From Paramyrothecium sp. XJ0827 (taxonomy: Eukaryota; Ascomycota; Sordariomycetes; Hypocreales; Stachybotryaceae), in the NCBI GenBank assembly GCA_020881915.1, contig JAJFPB010000002.1:4661001-4725000 (forward strand): 64,000 nucleotides of DNA, given 5' to 3'. The position numbers and the translations under genes are program-made. Positions 26,082 to 39,791 of this stretch are shown one piece after another (positions within the stretch are counted from its first letter, which is position 1; every line of letters starts with the position of its first letter). Below the pieces are notes generated by a model. The model worked only from the letters and a program-made list of their open reading frames with translations, had not been told where the DNA came from and did no database searches.

Positions 26082-26905
26082 ACCGTTGGCCGGTATGGCG
26101 AGTGGCAGCCATCAGCACTTGGGGTCTTTGAGGAAAGGAACGAATGCTTCGAATTGCATGATCCTGCTAGCAATCTTGCTGGTCTTTCTTGAGATCAGCA
26201 CCTGGGATGAAGCTGGAAGACAAAAAAGAGTTGACGGGCAAGGCGGTAGTAGGGAGGAATTTGATATATGTATGATCATTCGCTTGAGGCTGGTCTTTGT
26301 CATTTCTAACTTGAGTAATAATACATCTCTGCTCACCGTGTGATCTCGCTGGAGTCCGTCGCCGAACCTTTGCTGCATCATGCTGTTGGGCAGTGTCTAA
26401 TGTAGCAGACATGAGTGGCCTTATGCAAGAGCGCGGGCACGAAAATTCTGATGACATTCACCAAATGAATGGCGACCGCGGCAACGCAATGCACAAATGC
26501 CTTACAGGGTCGTGGTGCAAGCGCATTGTGTAAGCCTTGTGGCCATTGGAGCCCGCTGTGCACTGTATCTTACTGTGCCATATTGCATAAGTAAGGCATG
26601 CGGAATTGGGTCCGAAATCTGCCGACTTTAATTGGCATCATTGGTACGCAGATCAGTGGTCCGTGAGCCAATTTGTGAGCCAAATGCCGACCCGCTTGCG
26701 GCCAAGTTTTCGAGATGCGACGGTAGCGGATCCGGCCCACGGCGCACTCGACCCCCGCGCACTCGGCCTCCGGGGCTCTCGGCCGCCGGTGCGCTGCAAC
26801 GTAGTAAGCAACCCCCTGCTGCAAGTCCGAGTGCGTCACACTTCTCTACTTGGATTCATCCGGCGACATCATCCGAGGCAACCCAAACACTCGTTTTTCA
26901 CCATC

Positions 26906-29900
26906 ATGGCGCCCAATAAAGACAGTCCTCCGGATATGTCGAGAGCAGGCTTCGATTTTATCTACCACCATTTGTTTCTGCCCCCCAAACTCCCAGGCGC
27001 AGACGACTCCTCCCAAAAGAGCGAGGAAATACTCTTGGCTTTCATACAGCAGTCATTGGAGCGCTTTCTCCCCGACCGCCGAGATGAGAAAGCAGTCAAA
27101 GCCGGCATCTTATTGGTCTACCTCCTCAGGAAATCGAGGAATCCTCAGGGACAGTTGAAAGAGGCCGGTGTCCGGGAGGTCCTGCAGGAAGTATTGGCTC
27201 GTGGTGGGTTCTTCAAAATCTCCATCACGCAACGGACTCCGCTAACATCTGTCTCAAAGCACCCGTAGCTGTGCTCCAGGTCACGGAACAGAATGCCGGC
27301 GTTCTGATCAGCAGGAACTCCAAGTCCGTATGCTTCGAGATGTTTGAACTGTCACCGACAGGCGAGGCTGCCATGTCCACACGAGGCCGACTCAAGCGGC
27401 GTTTTCCGGCTCATGCTGTAAAAGTCCCTCTTACTGACTTTGAGAACGAGGCTTTTCGCATGGCTCTGACCAAGACTTTGACCAGGATGAGTCAACAAAG
27501 TTTACGGGAGACGAAGCAGGCCGTCAAGAAGGGCAAGCAGGAGAAAGACGCGCTTGAGGAGACGGTGGACCCGATGATTGTGACTGAGCTCTTCACAAGT
27601 ATGCTCCGTGGATGCGGAAAGGAAATCGTCGTTGATGGAGTCCACAAAAACACTCGCGAGGACATCGTATGGAAGCATAGCAAGCACCCTTGGAGACGTT
27701 CTTCCCTCTGGCTCCTTGTCAGAGTAGCACTGCAGTTGTCCATGACGCGACTCTCCGGGACTAGCGATGACACCTACAAGGAGTTCATGGCGTTCTTGAT
27801 GGCCCAAGCCCTCCAAGCCGCCAACCACCAACCAAAGATTCCCAGCGAAATTTTGCACATCATGTCGACAAAGGTCTCTAGGCGCCTTTGTAAGCTCCGG
27901 AATCCAAGCGATGGCCGTGGCTATCGGTGATTCGAGAAATTGTCTCCGAGAGTTCGGAAACTATAGATCAGCGATGGAAGTATATCCGCGAGCGGGCGGA
28001 ACCATCACTGGACCTCGAGAAGCTTCGCGGGTTCAAGATGGAAGAGAACACAGATTTCTCACTCAAAAACATGGAGATTTCTCTTGACTCAATTATTCGT
28101 CGGAAAGCGGCACACCGTGATCATGGATTTCGTTCTACATTGCAAGTCAACATGTTAGTCCAAGATCAGTTGCCTGTCTTTCGAAGTGGGTCTGAAGCCG
28201 ACCTACCCTTGCATCTCATCGACATCGAGTCGTGGGTGGCAGTCAACCTCCAAACCTGGATTGATCAGTACATGAAGAAGATAGACAACCCAGTGCGGGA
28301 GCTGAAGCAGCTGATTGAGACATATCACGCAAAGGCAGCCAATTACTACTCTGATAGGCCCGAAGGGGTGTCACGCATGGTTCTGACCATTGCGCAGCTT
28401 TGGTACGCAGCGGACGTGGCGGCCATACAGAAGATTCCCCTCTTGGCAAATTACGCACCCCAAATTCCCACAATGGTCTGGCAGGCATTGCTGCTCAGCT
28501 CAAAAGAGGAAATGAAGATACTTAGGCAACTCGAGATTTACATCCTCAAGCGCAAAGATGCTGCCCAGGAGCTGGACAGTCCGTCTATTTTTGGCTCGTT
28601 CGGCGTGCCCGGCTCGTTCGCCGTCGAATACTTCAGTACTTCTACGCGACACCAACAACTCAAGTATGACATTGAGGCAGATGCCGCGCGGAAAAGACAA
28701 GAAAAACGTGAAGAGTTTCGAAAAGCCAAAGACGACTACGTCCATCTCATGCAGAAGCACGCGTCGAGCGAGTGTGACGAGACGGCAAAGATGGTGCATG
28801 GAACAAGAACGTATGTCCATCCTTCGTCATGCCGGCGCTGCGGCTACGAATCCAAAGCCAAAGCCCTTGCCGTATTTGTGCACGAGTGGCCGCTGCCACG
28901 GAGCGAATTCGAGGCCCAGGCGACTGTTTTCGAAATGGCTGCTCCGGCAACATTTTGCGACTGGCGAGATCTGACCATGTACTTCATCAACGATGTGCTC
29001 TTGAGCCAACCCGAAGAACCATCGACTCCAGGCACGACCTATTCACTGAAAGCTTACCAACCCCTGAAGCCATGGTACACATCTGGCACCCACTGCCGAA
29101 TACACCTCCGATCCGCCGAAAAACCCAATGCTGTCGTCTTCAGGCGAGCAATCCCAGTCGAGCATGCTGTTGAGTCAGACGTCTGCCTGAGCAGTGGCCT
29201 GTCGTATCGCTACTATGATGAGAAGTTGGACAGTTTCTTCAGTGAGTTGGCACCAGGTGATCACTTGTCTAAGCTTTGCACATTCAAGCTTCCCGAGCGT
29301 TCGGAATCTTTGAACCGGTTCCTTCACCGCACTTGGCAAAACCCGGATGGAGAGACACCGAATGAAGTGATTGCCGGCCAACACAAGAGCCCCGAATGGA
29401 TGTCCCTGAGCGAGTTCAAAGCCCTCGCAAGCTTGCCATATGGACATAAGATACAGTGGATGAGTATCTTGGCGCAGCTTGCCATGCCGAAAGTCGACTT
29501 CAACAGAACGGAAACGGCAGTCTTCCTCCTTCAAATGTGTCTACAAAGTGGCCCAGAGTCTTCTGGAACCCGCCGATCCACTCATGCTCGGCTCTATGAT
29601 AGGAATTTTGGATGCGAGATGCTGAAGAGTTTGAAGAAGTGTGTCTTGCGTGTGCGTGAGAATTGGGAGTCTCATACCGCGTTGTGGACTTTTACGTTCC
29701 TGGCAGCCCGAACACTATCTCTGACATCCCCAGACTTGTCACAGTCCTTCCTGGATCTTCTCCAGCAAAGCCGTGAGATCTCTCATAAGTGGTTAGGGGA
29801 CCTCCTCCAGCGAGCAGAGGATACCAGCAATGAGGAGCAAAGGAAGGATTTTCTACGGACAGCTTTGAATATTGCCTTGGTATGTACGGATTCATTCAAT

Positions 29901-32900
29901 GTTTATGACGGAAATCTTTCGCAAATCTTGTGTGATTCGGCACAAGCATCGATACTAGTCGAGTGCTCCATCATAATCAACGATAATGCTGCACTGAAGA
30001 ACGGGAGTGGTGATATTCTCCAAACCATTATGCTCGACCGCTGGAGGCATATCATGTACCGAGCACGGCCAATTTTGGCGGAACAGAGTGAATTCGGCCA
30101 ATCATTCCTCTCAGATGCCACCCAACGACGCTGGAGGTACTTCAAGCCTGAGTCGCCTTGGGCAATTCCTATAGGAACCAATTGCTGTTACCAGACGACC
30201 GTGGCGGGGCTTCAGGTTCATCTTAACATTGTGACAGGCGAGTTGCTGGTCAATGGTATGCCTTTGTCTCGTCTGCCTACAGACTACCAACTCCACGATG
30301 AGTATAAGAGGCTCTTCAAGGATCTGTTGCTCCATGTAATGCCGAGCATGATCCCTGGCATGGCATACTGCACCACGCAGCTCTTCCACGGTCACACGGT
30401 TCATTTCGGGATGCAGGACCAGGATCTACTTATCCGACTGGAAAATGATGGATCTTGTTTCGATCTCATCCCACTTCGGGTTTTCAACGGTTTACTCCCC
30501 GACTCTTTCGTCCGCGAACATGTGCACTGGTATGATAAGGCAACTGGGTCCATTCAGTTTCATCCTGTCAGCCACCCATTTCCAGACGAGTGTGCCAAAT
30601 GGCGTCTCGTTCGGAGTGCAGGATCCTGGAAATTATGTCAAAAAGAAGGAGTATTTCTTCTGACCCCCTCAAGTGGTTTGGCTCAGCATATAGCGGCAAT
30701 CATGGCTCCCCTCGAGACACCTTTAGATCTCCACATGCTTTACTATGAGGAGAAGAGCTACCTTGAAATTGAGATTCCCAGACTGCAGCTAAGATTTTTC
30801 TTGGAGGATGGGGAGTCAACAATTCGCTCTCAGCAATTCAAAGATATGCATGTCGACAAGGACCAAGCAATCGGTACTCTTGTAGGATTCAAAAGCAAAC
30901 TCGTGTTGCGAAGTTGTCAAGATCCACCGACGGGGATGCTCATCGTCCCCGAGGGAGAGGTTCAGTTCAAAAAGCAGGCTGGTGATGTCATCTACGATCA
31001 TGTCACCGTTTCTCTACAATATGGCACTGCTCGGCGTGTTCAAGCTTACCAAATAGATGACCTTCTTGGTAGATTTGTCGCTAACACGAAACTGGAGAGC
31101 AAGATTTACCTTGCTTATCTCCATGCTCTTACCTCTTTCTGTCGCCCGGATCCATTCCTTGGACGGCGAGGCACTGAGGAAGCCTTGAGCATTCTACACT
31201 CCGCATCAGTCCGGGCGTCCGCTACATGGAGCTCAGTTGCTTGCAACCTAATGGACCTCATCGCCGCCCTTGCCCCAAGCCGCCATTATTATCCAGATAA
31301 CTCGAGAGTGATGCAGACAGTTGATTGGTCTCCCCACTTGAACTTCACCTCCCAAGATGATCGGCTTTTCAAGTTGACCGATGAGATCCTCCGACAGTCT
31401 TCCCAAATCGACATTCTCAATTCCAAAAACAAGACTAGATCAGCTCCACAGCAGCACACTGACATTGAACTGGTTCAAAGGGCGATATCTCGAGATGTCG
31501 GTCACTTTGTATCCGACTTCGGCAGTGGGGAGGTTGACGCGGACGATGAGATCTATCAAGCAAGAGACAGCATTAATTCAGACCGAGCAGCACGTGCAAC
31601 TGAGATAGCCATCCGAGCATTCCGCCTTCATACAACCCTTACTCATCCCATTGCAGGAGGATTTGCACAACACCTCTACACGTTGATGGCCGCAGGTAAA
31701 TTAGCCAACAACAGGGGTGCGCCGTCAAAGCGAGACATGGAATACGACTCAATGTGGCTCCAGAGACCTAGTGCCTATGTCTCGTCCTACTGGTGTCAGT
31801 TGCACTATGCGTTTCAGGCCAATCAAAAGTGGCTTCACAGAATGGAGTTAGTGGTCTGGATATCGACGATAGCGTACTCCACCGAGTACGATGAGCAGGT
31901 CACCCAAGCGTTTCTGATGATGGCGTTGTCTCCCGTTGTGGCGGCTGCACCTTTGCCCCAGGGAGACGCCTGCGACTTATCCAAAGGCTACACTTTGCAG
32001 CCTGCTGCGATTGAGGCGGCGGCGGCACCTCATATGGTCAACAAGCAGGTCCCTGACGGAAAGTCACGGTCTCGGGTAGCCAAAGGAGATGGGAAGAATG
32101 CGGACCGAATCAAGCGAGAATATGGGAAGGACAAGAAGCAGGCAATCAACATTTTCAGAGATCGACTCGCACGACAGTGGCCTTGTCAGGCTCCGAAACA
32201 GCCGAGTGACTACCACATGGAAGCGTATATCGACGTTTCAAGGGCGATGAAGTCGATCCTCCCGCCTTGGAGAACGTGGTGGGCAAACATGCATTTCAAG
32301 GAATATTTAGAGGGATTTGCAACTGCGTTGAAAGAGGTGCCCCTGGCAACGGCCACGGCTGAGGCTCCTCTTATGGTACACGAGACTCCAACCGAATATC
32401 GAGCCAAGAGGATTGTGCCTGTTATTGACATTTTCCGCTACGTCGCTGCTGATGCTATAAGTGGTTCAAGACCAAGCATTGACAGCCCTATTAAAAAAGC
32501 TGAGGCCGAGCCAGAAGAAACCCAGAAGCTGACAACAGTTATCGGCATTCTTGAATCGAGGGCAAGCCTTGAGTAGGAGCACCGATACTTGGATGAACTG
32601 CGACAGAGCTTATCCAGTCTAGCCGACTTCAGCAATAACATTTTGCTCCAAGACAGTGCGAATAATACTCATTTCCGTCAACACCTCTCACAGTGTATCA
32701 GTCGCTACGAACATGTCTACGATTCCCTGTTGAGGGCTGTCCAGCCGTTCTACAAGCCCAAGGCATCCGGCGCTCGAGAAATTGTGGCTGCAATCCTTTC
32801 CGAAGCCAGCTTTCACACCAGAATCTCTCCAATGTTTTTCCTTCAGCAACTCAAGAACTCAAATTGGTCAAAGCTCTCCACGGCCTGGAAAGATTCTGTC

Positions 32901-35900
32901 ATAGAGTACGGTCTCGCCGTTACAGCATTACAGAAGGCCAAGCGACTCATTCGGTTCCAAAATGACCCGATTGATTTGCTTCACGAGCTTGAAAAAAGTG
33001 GCCACCTTGAATGGAGCCCCCACGAACATCCCGAATGGTTGCTCGTAGAGTGCGAGAGCGAGATCATGATTCGGCCAGCCCAGCAGCAGATCGCACGACA
33101 GATGATTCAACCCCCCGACAATAACAATGCAGTGATGCAGTTGAATATGGGAGAGGGTAAATCTTCCGTCATCGTTCCAATTGTCTCTACCGCTCTCGCT
33201 GATGGTTCGAAGCTGGTGCGCGTAATTGTCGCCAAGCCCCAGGCTAAGCAAATGTACCAAATGCTTGTGTCTAAGCTCTCTGGCCTTCTTGACCGACCAG
33301 TATATCAGTTGCGTTTCTCCAGAGACGTCGAACTAGACCCGGAAGTGGCTGCAGATATTTTTCGGTTGTTACTCCAGTGCCAGAAAGAGGGCGGTGTCTT
33401 GCTGGTTCAGCCAGAGCATCTGTTATCCTTACAACTGATGGAGCTCGAGCTTGAACTCAGTGGACAATCATCACTATCTCAACACGTGATGCATATTCGG
33501 AAACTGTTCGACAATACTTCCAGGGATATTGTTGATGAAAGCGACGAGAACTTTCGTGTCAAGTTTGAGCTTACTTACACGCTTGGACAGCAGGCTCCGT
33601 TCGAGCACAGCCCATACAGATGGATCATTGCCCAAGAAATCTTGAGTTTAGTCCGGCGGTTTGCGGGCGAAGCAAAGGCTGAATTTCCATTGTCAATTGA
33701 TTTCGACGATCGACATAGCGAAAGGTTTCCAAGGATACGAATATTGCGCCCGGATGTGGAGCAGGTGATTTTTGGCCGTATGGCCGACTTCATCTGTGAA
33801 ACTGGCATGACTGGATTTCCCATTGCTCGCCAACCTCCCACAATCAGAAACGCCGTTCGGAAATATGTTACCAAATGGGACTTGTCGTCAGAGGAGTGCC
33901 AAGATGTCGAAAATAGCCGATTTTGGGATGACACAACCGCCAACCACATTCTTCTTCTCCGAGGTCTCCTTGCGGGTGGAGTTCTTGCCTTCGCTCTTGC
34001 CCGGAAGCGTTGGAGAGTTAACTATGGCCTTGACCCAACTAGGGTGAAAGCGACTAGGCTCGCTGTTCCCTACAAAGCCAAGGATAGTCCAACGGCTCGA
34101 TCCGAGTTTAGCCACCCTGACATTGTCATCGTGCTTACCTGTCTGACATACTACTATGGTGGGCTCGAGGACCAGGCCCTCTTTGAGTCTTTGGAGCTCC
34201 TCATACGGTTAGACAATGCAGATCTCGAGTACCAGGCTTGGGTCGACACAGCTCCAACCTTACCAGAGCCATTTAAGCAGCTTCAAGGAATCAACCTCAA
34301 GGATTGGATACAATGCACGTCGGCTATATTCCCTTACCTTCGATACTCCAAGGGTGCAATCGATTACTACCTTTGCCGGATGGGTTTCCCTAAAGAATGC
34401 AAGGAGTTTCCACACAAACTTTCAGCTTCGGGTTGGGATCTCGGCAAGAAGAAGACGTTTCCTACAACAGGTTTCAGCGGCACGAATGATTCTAGATATG
34501 TCCTTCCTCTAGACATCAAGCAGCTGGACCTCGCTGAACAGAACCACACCAATGCACTGGTGTTGAAGCATCTCTTACAACCTGAGAATAGCATTGCACT
34601 GATGCCAGAGGAAATGACTGGTACCACTTTTGATAGCCAGTCTCTGTTGAGTCTTCTCTCTACTAGGGGCTCTAAAACTCGTGTGATTTTGGACGTTGGT
34701 GCCCAGATCATCGATCTTACAAACGTAGAGCTGGCAAGAGCATGGCTTGGTCGCTATGAATCCGATGAGAATACCCAAGCCGTCATTTTCTTCAATGACC
34801 TTGACGAAATCATGGTTCTGGATAAGAGTGGTAAAATCGAGGAACTGCAGACTTCACCATTTTCTGACCAGCTAGAGCGGTGCCTTGTCTTCCTTGATGA
34901 GATCCATACCAGAGGCACGGATCTTAGGCTTCCTGCAGACTATCAGGCCGCAGTTACTTTAGGTGCTCATGTAACGAAGGACAGGCTGGCTCAAGCTTGC
35001 ATGAGAATGATGAAACTCGGGAAGGGGCAAAGCGTGGTATTCTTTATCCCACGAGAGATTGAACATGAGATTCGACTACTCCGCGGTGATGAAACACGGA
35101 TATCGTCGGACATCACCGTTTCGGATGTTCTATGTGTTGGGCCATCACGGAAACATGCAACGATCTGCGACGAGCCGTGCCGCTTTGGCTTGGTCAAGGA
35201 ATCCGTTTCACCACGCAGCAAAATCTATGGGACCATCTAGATGATCAAGACGGCCTTATGAGCCGACTGGAGGGCGCTAGACAGTTCATGGACGACGAAA
35301 GTCAGAGCCTCGACAAGCGTTATCGCCCACGCCAAACCGGACGTGATATATCTTCACGGATCGATCGAATGGACCCGGACGCCGCGGCCAAGTTCAGGGA
35401 ACACTGTCAAGAGTTTGGTCTGACGGAGCTTCGGGACACTGCATTCAATGAAGAACAAGAGCGCGAGTTGGCCCCTGAGTTGGAACAAGAACGTCAGATA
35501 AAGAAGCCACATCCGGCGGAGCCAGCGGAACATGGAATTCATCCTGGTTTAAGCGACCTCATCGTCAAGGGAATGCTTCCTGAGGATCCACTGTGGCCAG
35601 CTTTCATGTCTCTCGAGACTACATCAGCAGCGCAGCACCTCGATGTTTCCGAGTTTCGGAGCAACATCCTCGTCACAAAGGACTTCGCCACGACTGTGAA
35701 TGCAGTTTTTGGTCCTGGCACCTATTCCGATGATTATCAAAGACCAGTACAGTGGATTTTAAGCGTTCGGAAGAATCCAGACATACTCGTTATCGTCAGC
35801 CCATACGAAGTCGAACACCTTTTGTCAGCAATTGAGCAGTCTTTGCACGTAAATCTCCATATATACTCCCCAAGAGTGAACCTGGGATACGGAGCAATGG

Positions 35901-36274
35901 ACGACTTGAATCTATACAATCTATCGAAAGTTCAAGTCCGTAAACCGGCATCGAGGCAACTCATTAGCTGCCTAGGCCTGTTCTCCGGTCAGCTTTACCT
36001 CTCCTCTTTCGCCGATTATGTACAACTATGCGACACACTTGGTCTCGCTTGGAAGGCCGCCAACGACCAAGTCATGCTAGGGCCAGACGGGTTTATACCA
36101 CCTGGTTCTAACAAGGGTGACATTGTGAATATTTCTGAATTTTCTAAGAGCCCGGTGCGGTTCTTGAGAATTCTCATGTCAAAGATACGATTAGACACTG
36201 AGCATATTGAGAAGACACATATGGGTAGGATTTTAGCTGGCGTACGACTGATAGAAAGTGATTTTACTAAATGA
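26906..36274 (+). pseudogene. Giant DUF6606-DUF3638-DUF3645 family protein, with three lesions
   Basis: Starts at MAPNKDSPPDMSRAGF. Exon 1 (26906-27203) contains YHHLFLPPKLPG, the DUF6606 N-terminal signature. A 56-bp intron (27204-27259, branch ctaac) follows. The remaining 9 kb reads as one long protein of about 3100 residues. DUF3638 carries a P-loop (LNMGEGKSSVIVPI, near 33145-33186), SecA/helicase-like, and FLDEIHTRGTDLRLP lies near 34890-34934. DUF3645 and a C-terminal domain follow. Three breaks are visible: a one-base loss near 27898, an in-frame TAG at 32574-32576, and a one-base loss near 35130. Homology-like sequence continues on both sides of each. No GT-AG intron repairs them without creating a stop. 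Family function is unknown. The alternative is assembly error, but none of the sites is a homopolymer. Confidence 0.82.
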
Positions 36275-37788
36275 GTAGAGTATCTACAAAACTTATTGAG
36301 TCAGAGGAGAATAATGAATTAGGTATTAACATCCGATAACATCACTTGCCTTTCTGCGTAGGACGCTCACGAGATATTGAACAATTGGCTACAGAAACGG
36401 TGTTGGCATAGAAAATGGTGTCTTGTTGGTTTCTAGGCACAGGTATGTTCGTCCTACTCCATGAAAGATCTGAAAAGGCAGACTGCGGTTGCTGTAACAT
36501 GATGAAAATATGCTTTCCTGAATCAAACCTATTGCACTGTTGTGAAGAATCCCACTTTATCTCTTCACTGTAGCTACAGATCATTAAGGGCGTACGTCTT
36601 GATATCAGATTTTTGGTTCCAATGTCAACACCTTATAGAGTAGCTTTATTCTTTTATCTCGTTGACCGTTGTGAGCCGCCAGATGCGTGCCAGATATGGA
36701 TAATAATACCCAGGAAAAGCTAATGAATTAACAGTGTAAGATTTTCAGTTTATCGTGTTAGCCTTATCTCAGCCCTGTACATTAAGCCGCTGTAAATAAC
36801 CACAATAATAAGGTGCATGGGACCTAAAAAAAAAAAAACATCAAAAAAAAAGAAGAAGAAGCCGTGGGGCCGCTACGGTACTAAGGTAGGTATTTAAGGT
36901 AGGTAAGGTATTTGGCGGCTTCCAAGAAGGACATGGCTTAATCCCAATCATGTCGTAAGACCTGCAGAAATGAATCAAGTACACCAAGTGGACGGTGTGG
37001 CTCCATCCATCAATTTTCATCAGAGTGTTGAAGATGTGTGATTCTCAAACATACGTTCTGTGAAACTGGTCGCAGATCACACCAGCATGACACAGTTTTG
37101 AGTTCGACAAGCTAGGTTCTGAATTGTACCAATTGTGGTGAACCGGCTATTGAACCGTTCTCCATCTTGTCAAATCTAATTGGACCAGCTGCCGAGTTGT
37201 CGATTCTCCATGAACTAAAACCTTGGCATGAATCGTTCGGAGATCGGGCTGTTGATGCTTAGTATGGCTAGGATCGTCGACACTTGAGTTGGTGCGACAA
37301 TCAAGTCCTACTGTTGCAGCCAAGCTTTGGCCTTCAGGGTCCAGGCGGGCCTCTTATGGAAGTCTTGCGCCAGCCTGCTATACCGCTTTAGCATTCTCAC
37401 GCCAGACTTGACTGGGAAAAGGTCTTCGTGGAGTATCGAGATTATCCTAGTTTAGCGGCTACACTAAATACGCTTACAAGATTTTGCTCCGGTCATTTGG
37501 TGGGGCGGGCTTCCGACATCCGGTGAGCTACGCGAGTCATCGCGACACTGCTTCCGGAGCCCTCCAATCCTTGCGCTATGAACGCTGGCGGATGATCCAC
37601 AAGGATGGAAATTAGCGATCATCTCATGTGCCTGTGGCGAACGCCAAGTCTTCTACCGACGGTGCACAGGGCTAGTTAAAAACGCATTGGATCCCAGTCA
37701 AAACATCTTCTCCTTTATCTTCCTTCCCGTTTGAGGGGGATGATTGATGAGGAAGTATTTGCAAAGACTTGATCCCTCGCCTCTGCTC
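36275..37788. other. Intergenic stretch, no gene supported
   Basis: Contains an A13 tract (36826-36838) followed by an A/GAA-rich run to about 36862 and a short 'aaggtaggta' reiteration near 36883-36910. No convincing coding sequence was seen. The promoter of the CFEM receptor should lie at the right end. Confidence 0.5.
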
Positions 37789-39303
37789 ATGACGCCGATC
37801 ATCATGCGGATCTTCTGGCGCATTATGTTCCTTGCGTGCTTCATGGCACTTCCAGGGATGGCGGCACAAGCTTCCCTTGCTAGTGCTGTTTCGCAGATGC
37901 CTGCCTGCGCGGTATGATGCTGGTCCAATCCGCATAGAAACTCTACTTTGAACCGATCGCTAACTTTCATACCTTTAGGTTACGTGCGTCTTTGCCGCTT
38001 TAACGAACTCTCCCTGCGAGGCAACGAACTCGACTTGCATATGTACGAACGAACAGCTACAAATGGAGGCAACCGAGTGCGTTTTGCGAACGTGTACCTT
38101 GAAAGAGTCATTGAGTAAGTCTCAGCGATTCTATATGGAAATAGAAGTCAAGGGCATGTTCGCTGATAGTGGAAACCCCAGGCACTAAGAATTTGACCAT
38201 GTCGAGCTGTGGCGCGCCGTTCCGAGATGCTCAAGGCTCGTACGTCGCCATTTCCAACTCACTGGCGGTGTTGATTGGCATCTGCGTTCTCCAGCGCATG
38301 GGTTCTAAGCTATTCTGGCAACTTGGTATTGCCTTGGACGATTGGATCATCTTTCTCACAACGCTTTTCTTGACTGTCCCAAGTCTTGTTATCAACGTCC
38401 ATGGACTTGTCGCCAACGGTATGGGTAATGATGTATGGACAGTGCCATTCGACCAAATCACCCTTTTTGGCACCTTCTTCCATGTCATGGCTACACTATA
38501 CTTTACCCAGATGGCCTTGATCAAGCTGACACTGCTTGTTTTTTACCTACGGATTTTCCCTACAGTATTTATACGAAGAGTCTTGTACGGCACAATCATC
38601 TTTACCTGCCTGTACGGTGTGGCCTATATGTTTACAGCCATATTTCAATGCCTTCCAGTCAGTTATTTTTCGACAAAATGGGACGGAGAGCACGAGGGAA
38701 GTTGTGCCAGCATTAACGCCATTACTTGGTCAAATGCTGGTATCAGTATCGCACTTGATTGTTGGATGCTGGCAATTCCCTTGTCACAATTGAGCTCATT
38801 GAGCTTGGACGGGAAGAAAAAGGTCGGCGTCGCAATGATGTTTTGCGTCGGCACTTTGTACGTTTCTCTGCCCGTCATCACCTCGCGCAGGAAGGCTAAC
38901 ATTGACCAGGTTCACCGTCGTCAGCATTATTAGATTGCACGTTCTTGTCAAGTTCGGCCATACTGAGAACCCTACGTGGGACTACCTTGAGGTGTGCAAA
39001 TGGTCAACGATCGAGATTGCGGTTGGCATCATATGCGTGTGCATGCCTTCGTTCCGCCTCTTGCTGACGCGGCTATTCCCGGGCTTCTTCCATTCTGGTC
39101 ACCGATCCTACGCCAACTATGCCTGTAATGGTGATACCGCACACAGTAGCTCGAAAAGCAGAACAAGGCCGCTGGGCTTGGTAACTACCTCACAAAAAGG
39201 CGTTCAATTAGAGCGCATCAACTCCAGCGGCATCACTCTATCTCGGAGTTATGCTATTGAGCTAAGCGATAATGACGATAACGATCCAAGGTTTACATCA
39301 TAA
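37789..39303 (+). CDS. CFEM-domain PTH11-like 7TM receptor
   Basis: Four exons: 37789-37911, 37979-38114, 38182-38857 and 38910-39303, with introns of 67, 67 and 52 bp; all junctions are in phase and give 442 aa. Residues 1-26 are a signal peptide (MRIFWRIMFLACFMALPG core). A CFEM domain follows with eight cysteines: MPACA, TCVFAAL, SPC, STCICT, TECV and RTCT. After CGAPFRD come seven hydrophobic segments with the DDW motif of fungal rhodopsin-like PTH11 receptors and LYLR-type loop residues (LLVFYLRIF). The C-terminal tail is Ser-rich and cytosolic. These receptors sense surface or host cues in plant-associated fungi; the ligand here is unknown. The first two exons are missed if only long open frames are considered. 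The gene appears intact. Confidence 0.92.
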
Positions 39304-39791
39304 TATTATACCCAATGTCAGAGAGTTTATACTACAGTGGCTGTTCTCTTATTTTGCTTCTCAGACCCAATGGAAACTATACACCAAGACTTGTTGTGAA
39401 TCTGCTTCAGCGTGAACAGGCTGGCGAAAACCAAGCGCCCAGGTGCATTCGCGAAGGTAATTCTGTATAGTAAGGAGCACCCTCTTCCGGGTTTTATACA
39501 CAAGGACCATCAGCTCCAAGAATTGAAAATCACTGACTTTTTGTTCGAGTCATGTAAGCCCTTTTCTACTATCTCTGGCTATCTTGATGGTATTTTATTC
39601 TTCTCCCATCACAAAACGGGCTCGTTCTTCCATGACTCAAAAGGATTCTCCCAGCTTCCATACGACCACGGCCCGTAACTCGCATAACCGTCCTCCAGGG
39701 CATTGAACTGTGACTGAATAGCTTGCTTGCCCTGTTGCGCGCCTGTCGTGGTACCTCCACCCGCCGGGTTGCCAGGGTTGGCTGGCGTCGG

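Noticed and set aside
27890..27937. An intron explaining the first frameshift in the giant gene
   Set aside because: The gtaagc donor is good, but the only acceptor in phase creates TAA at the junction. Other AGs give the wrong phase and no branch site is evident.
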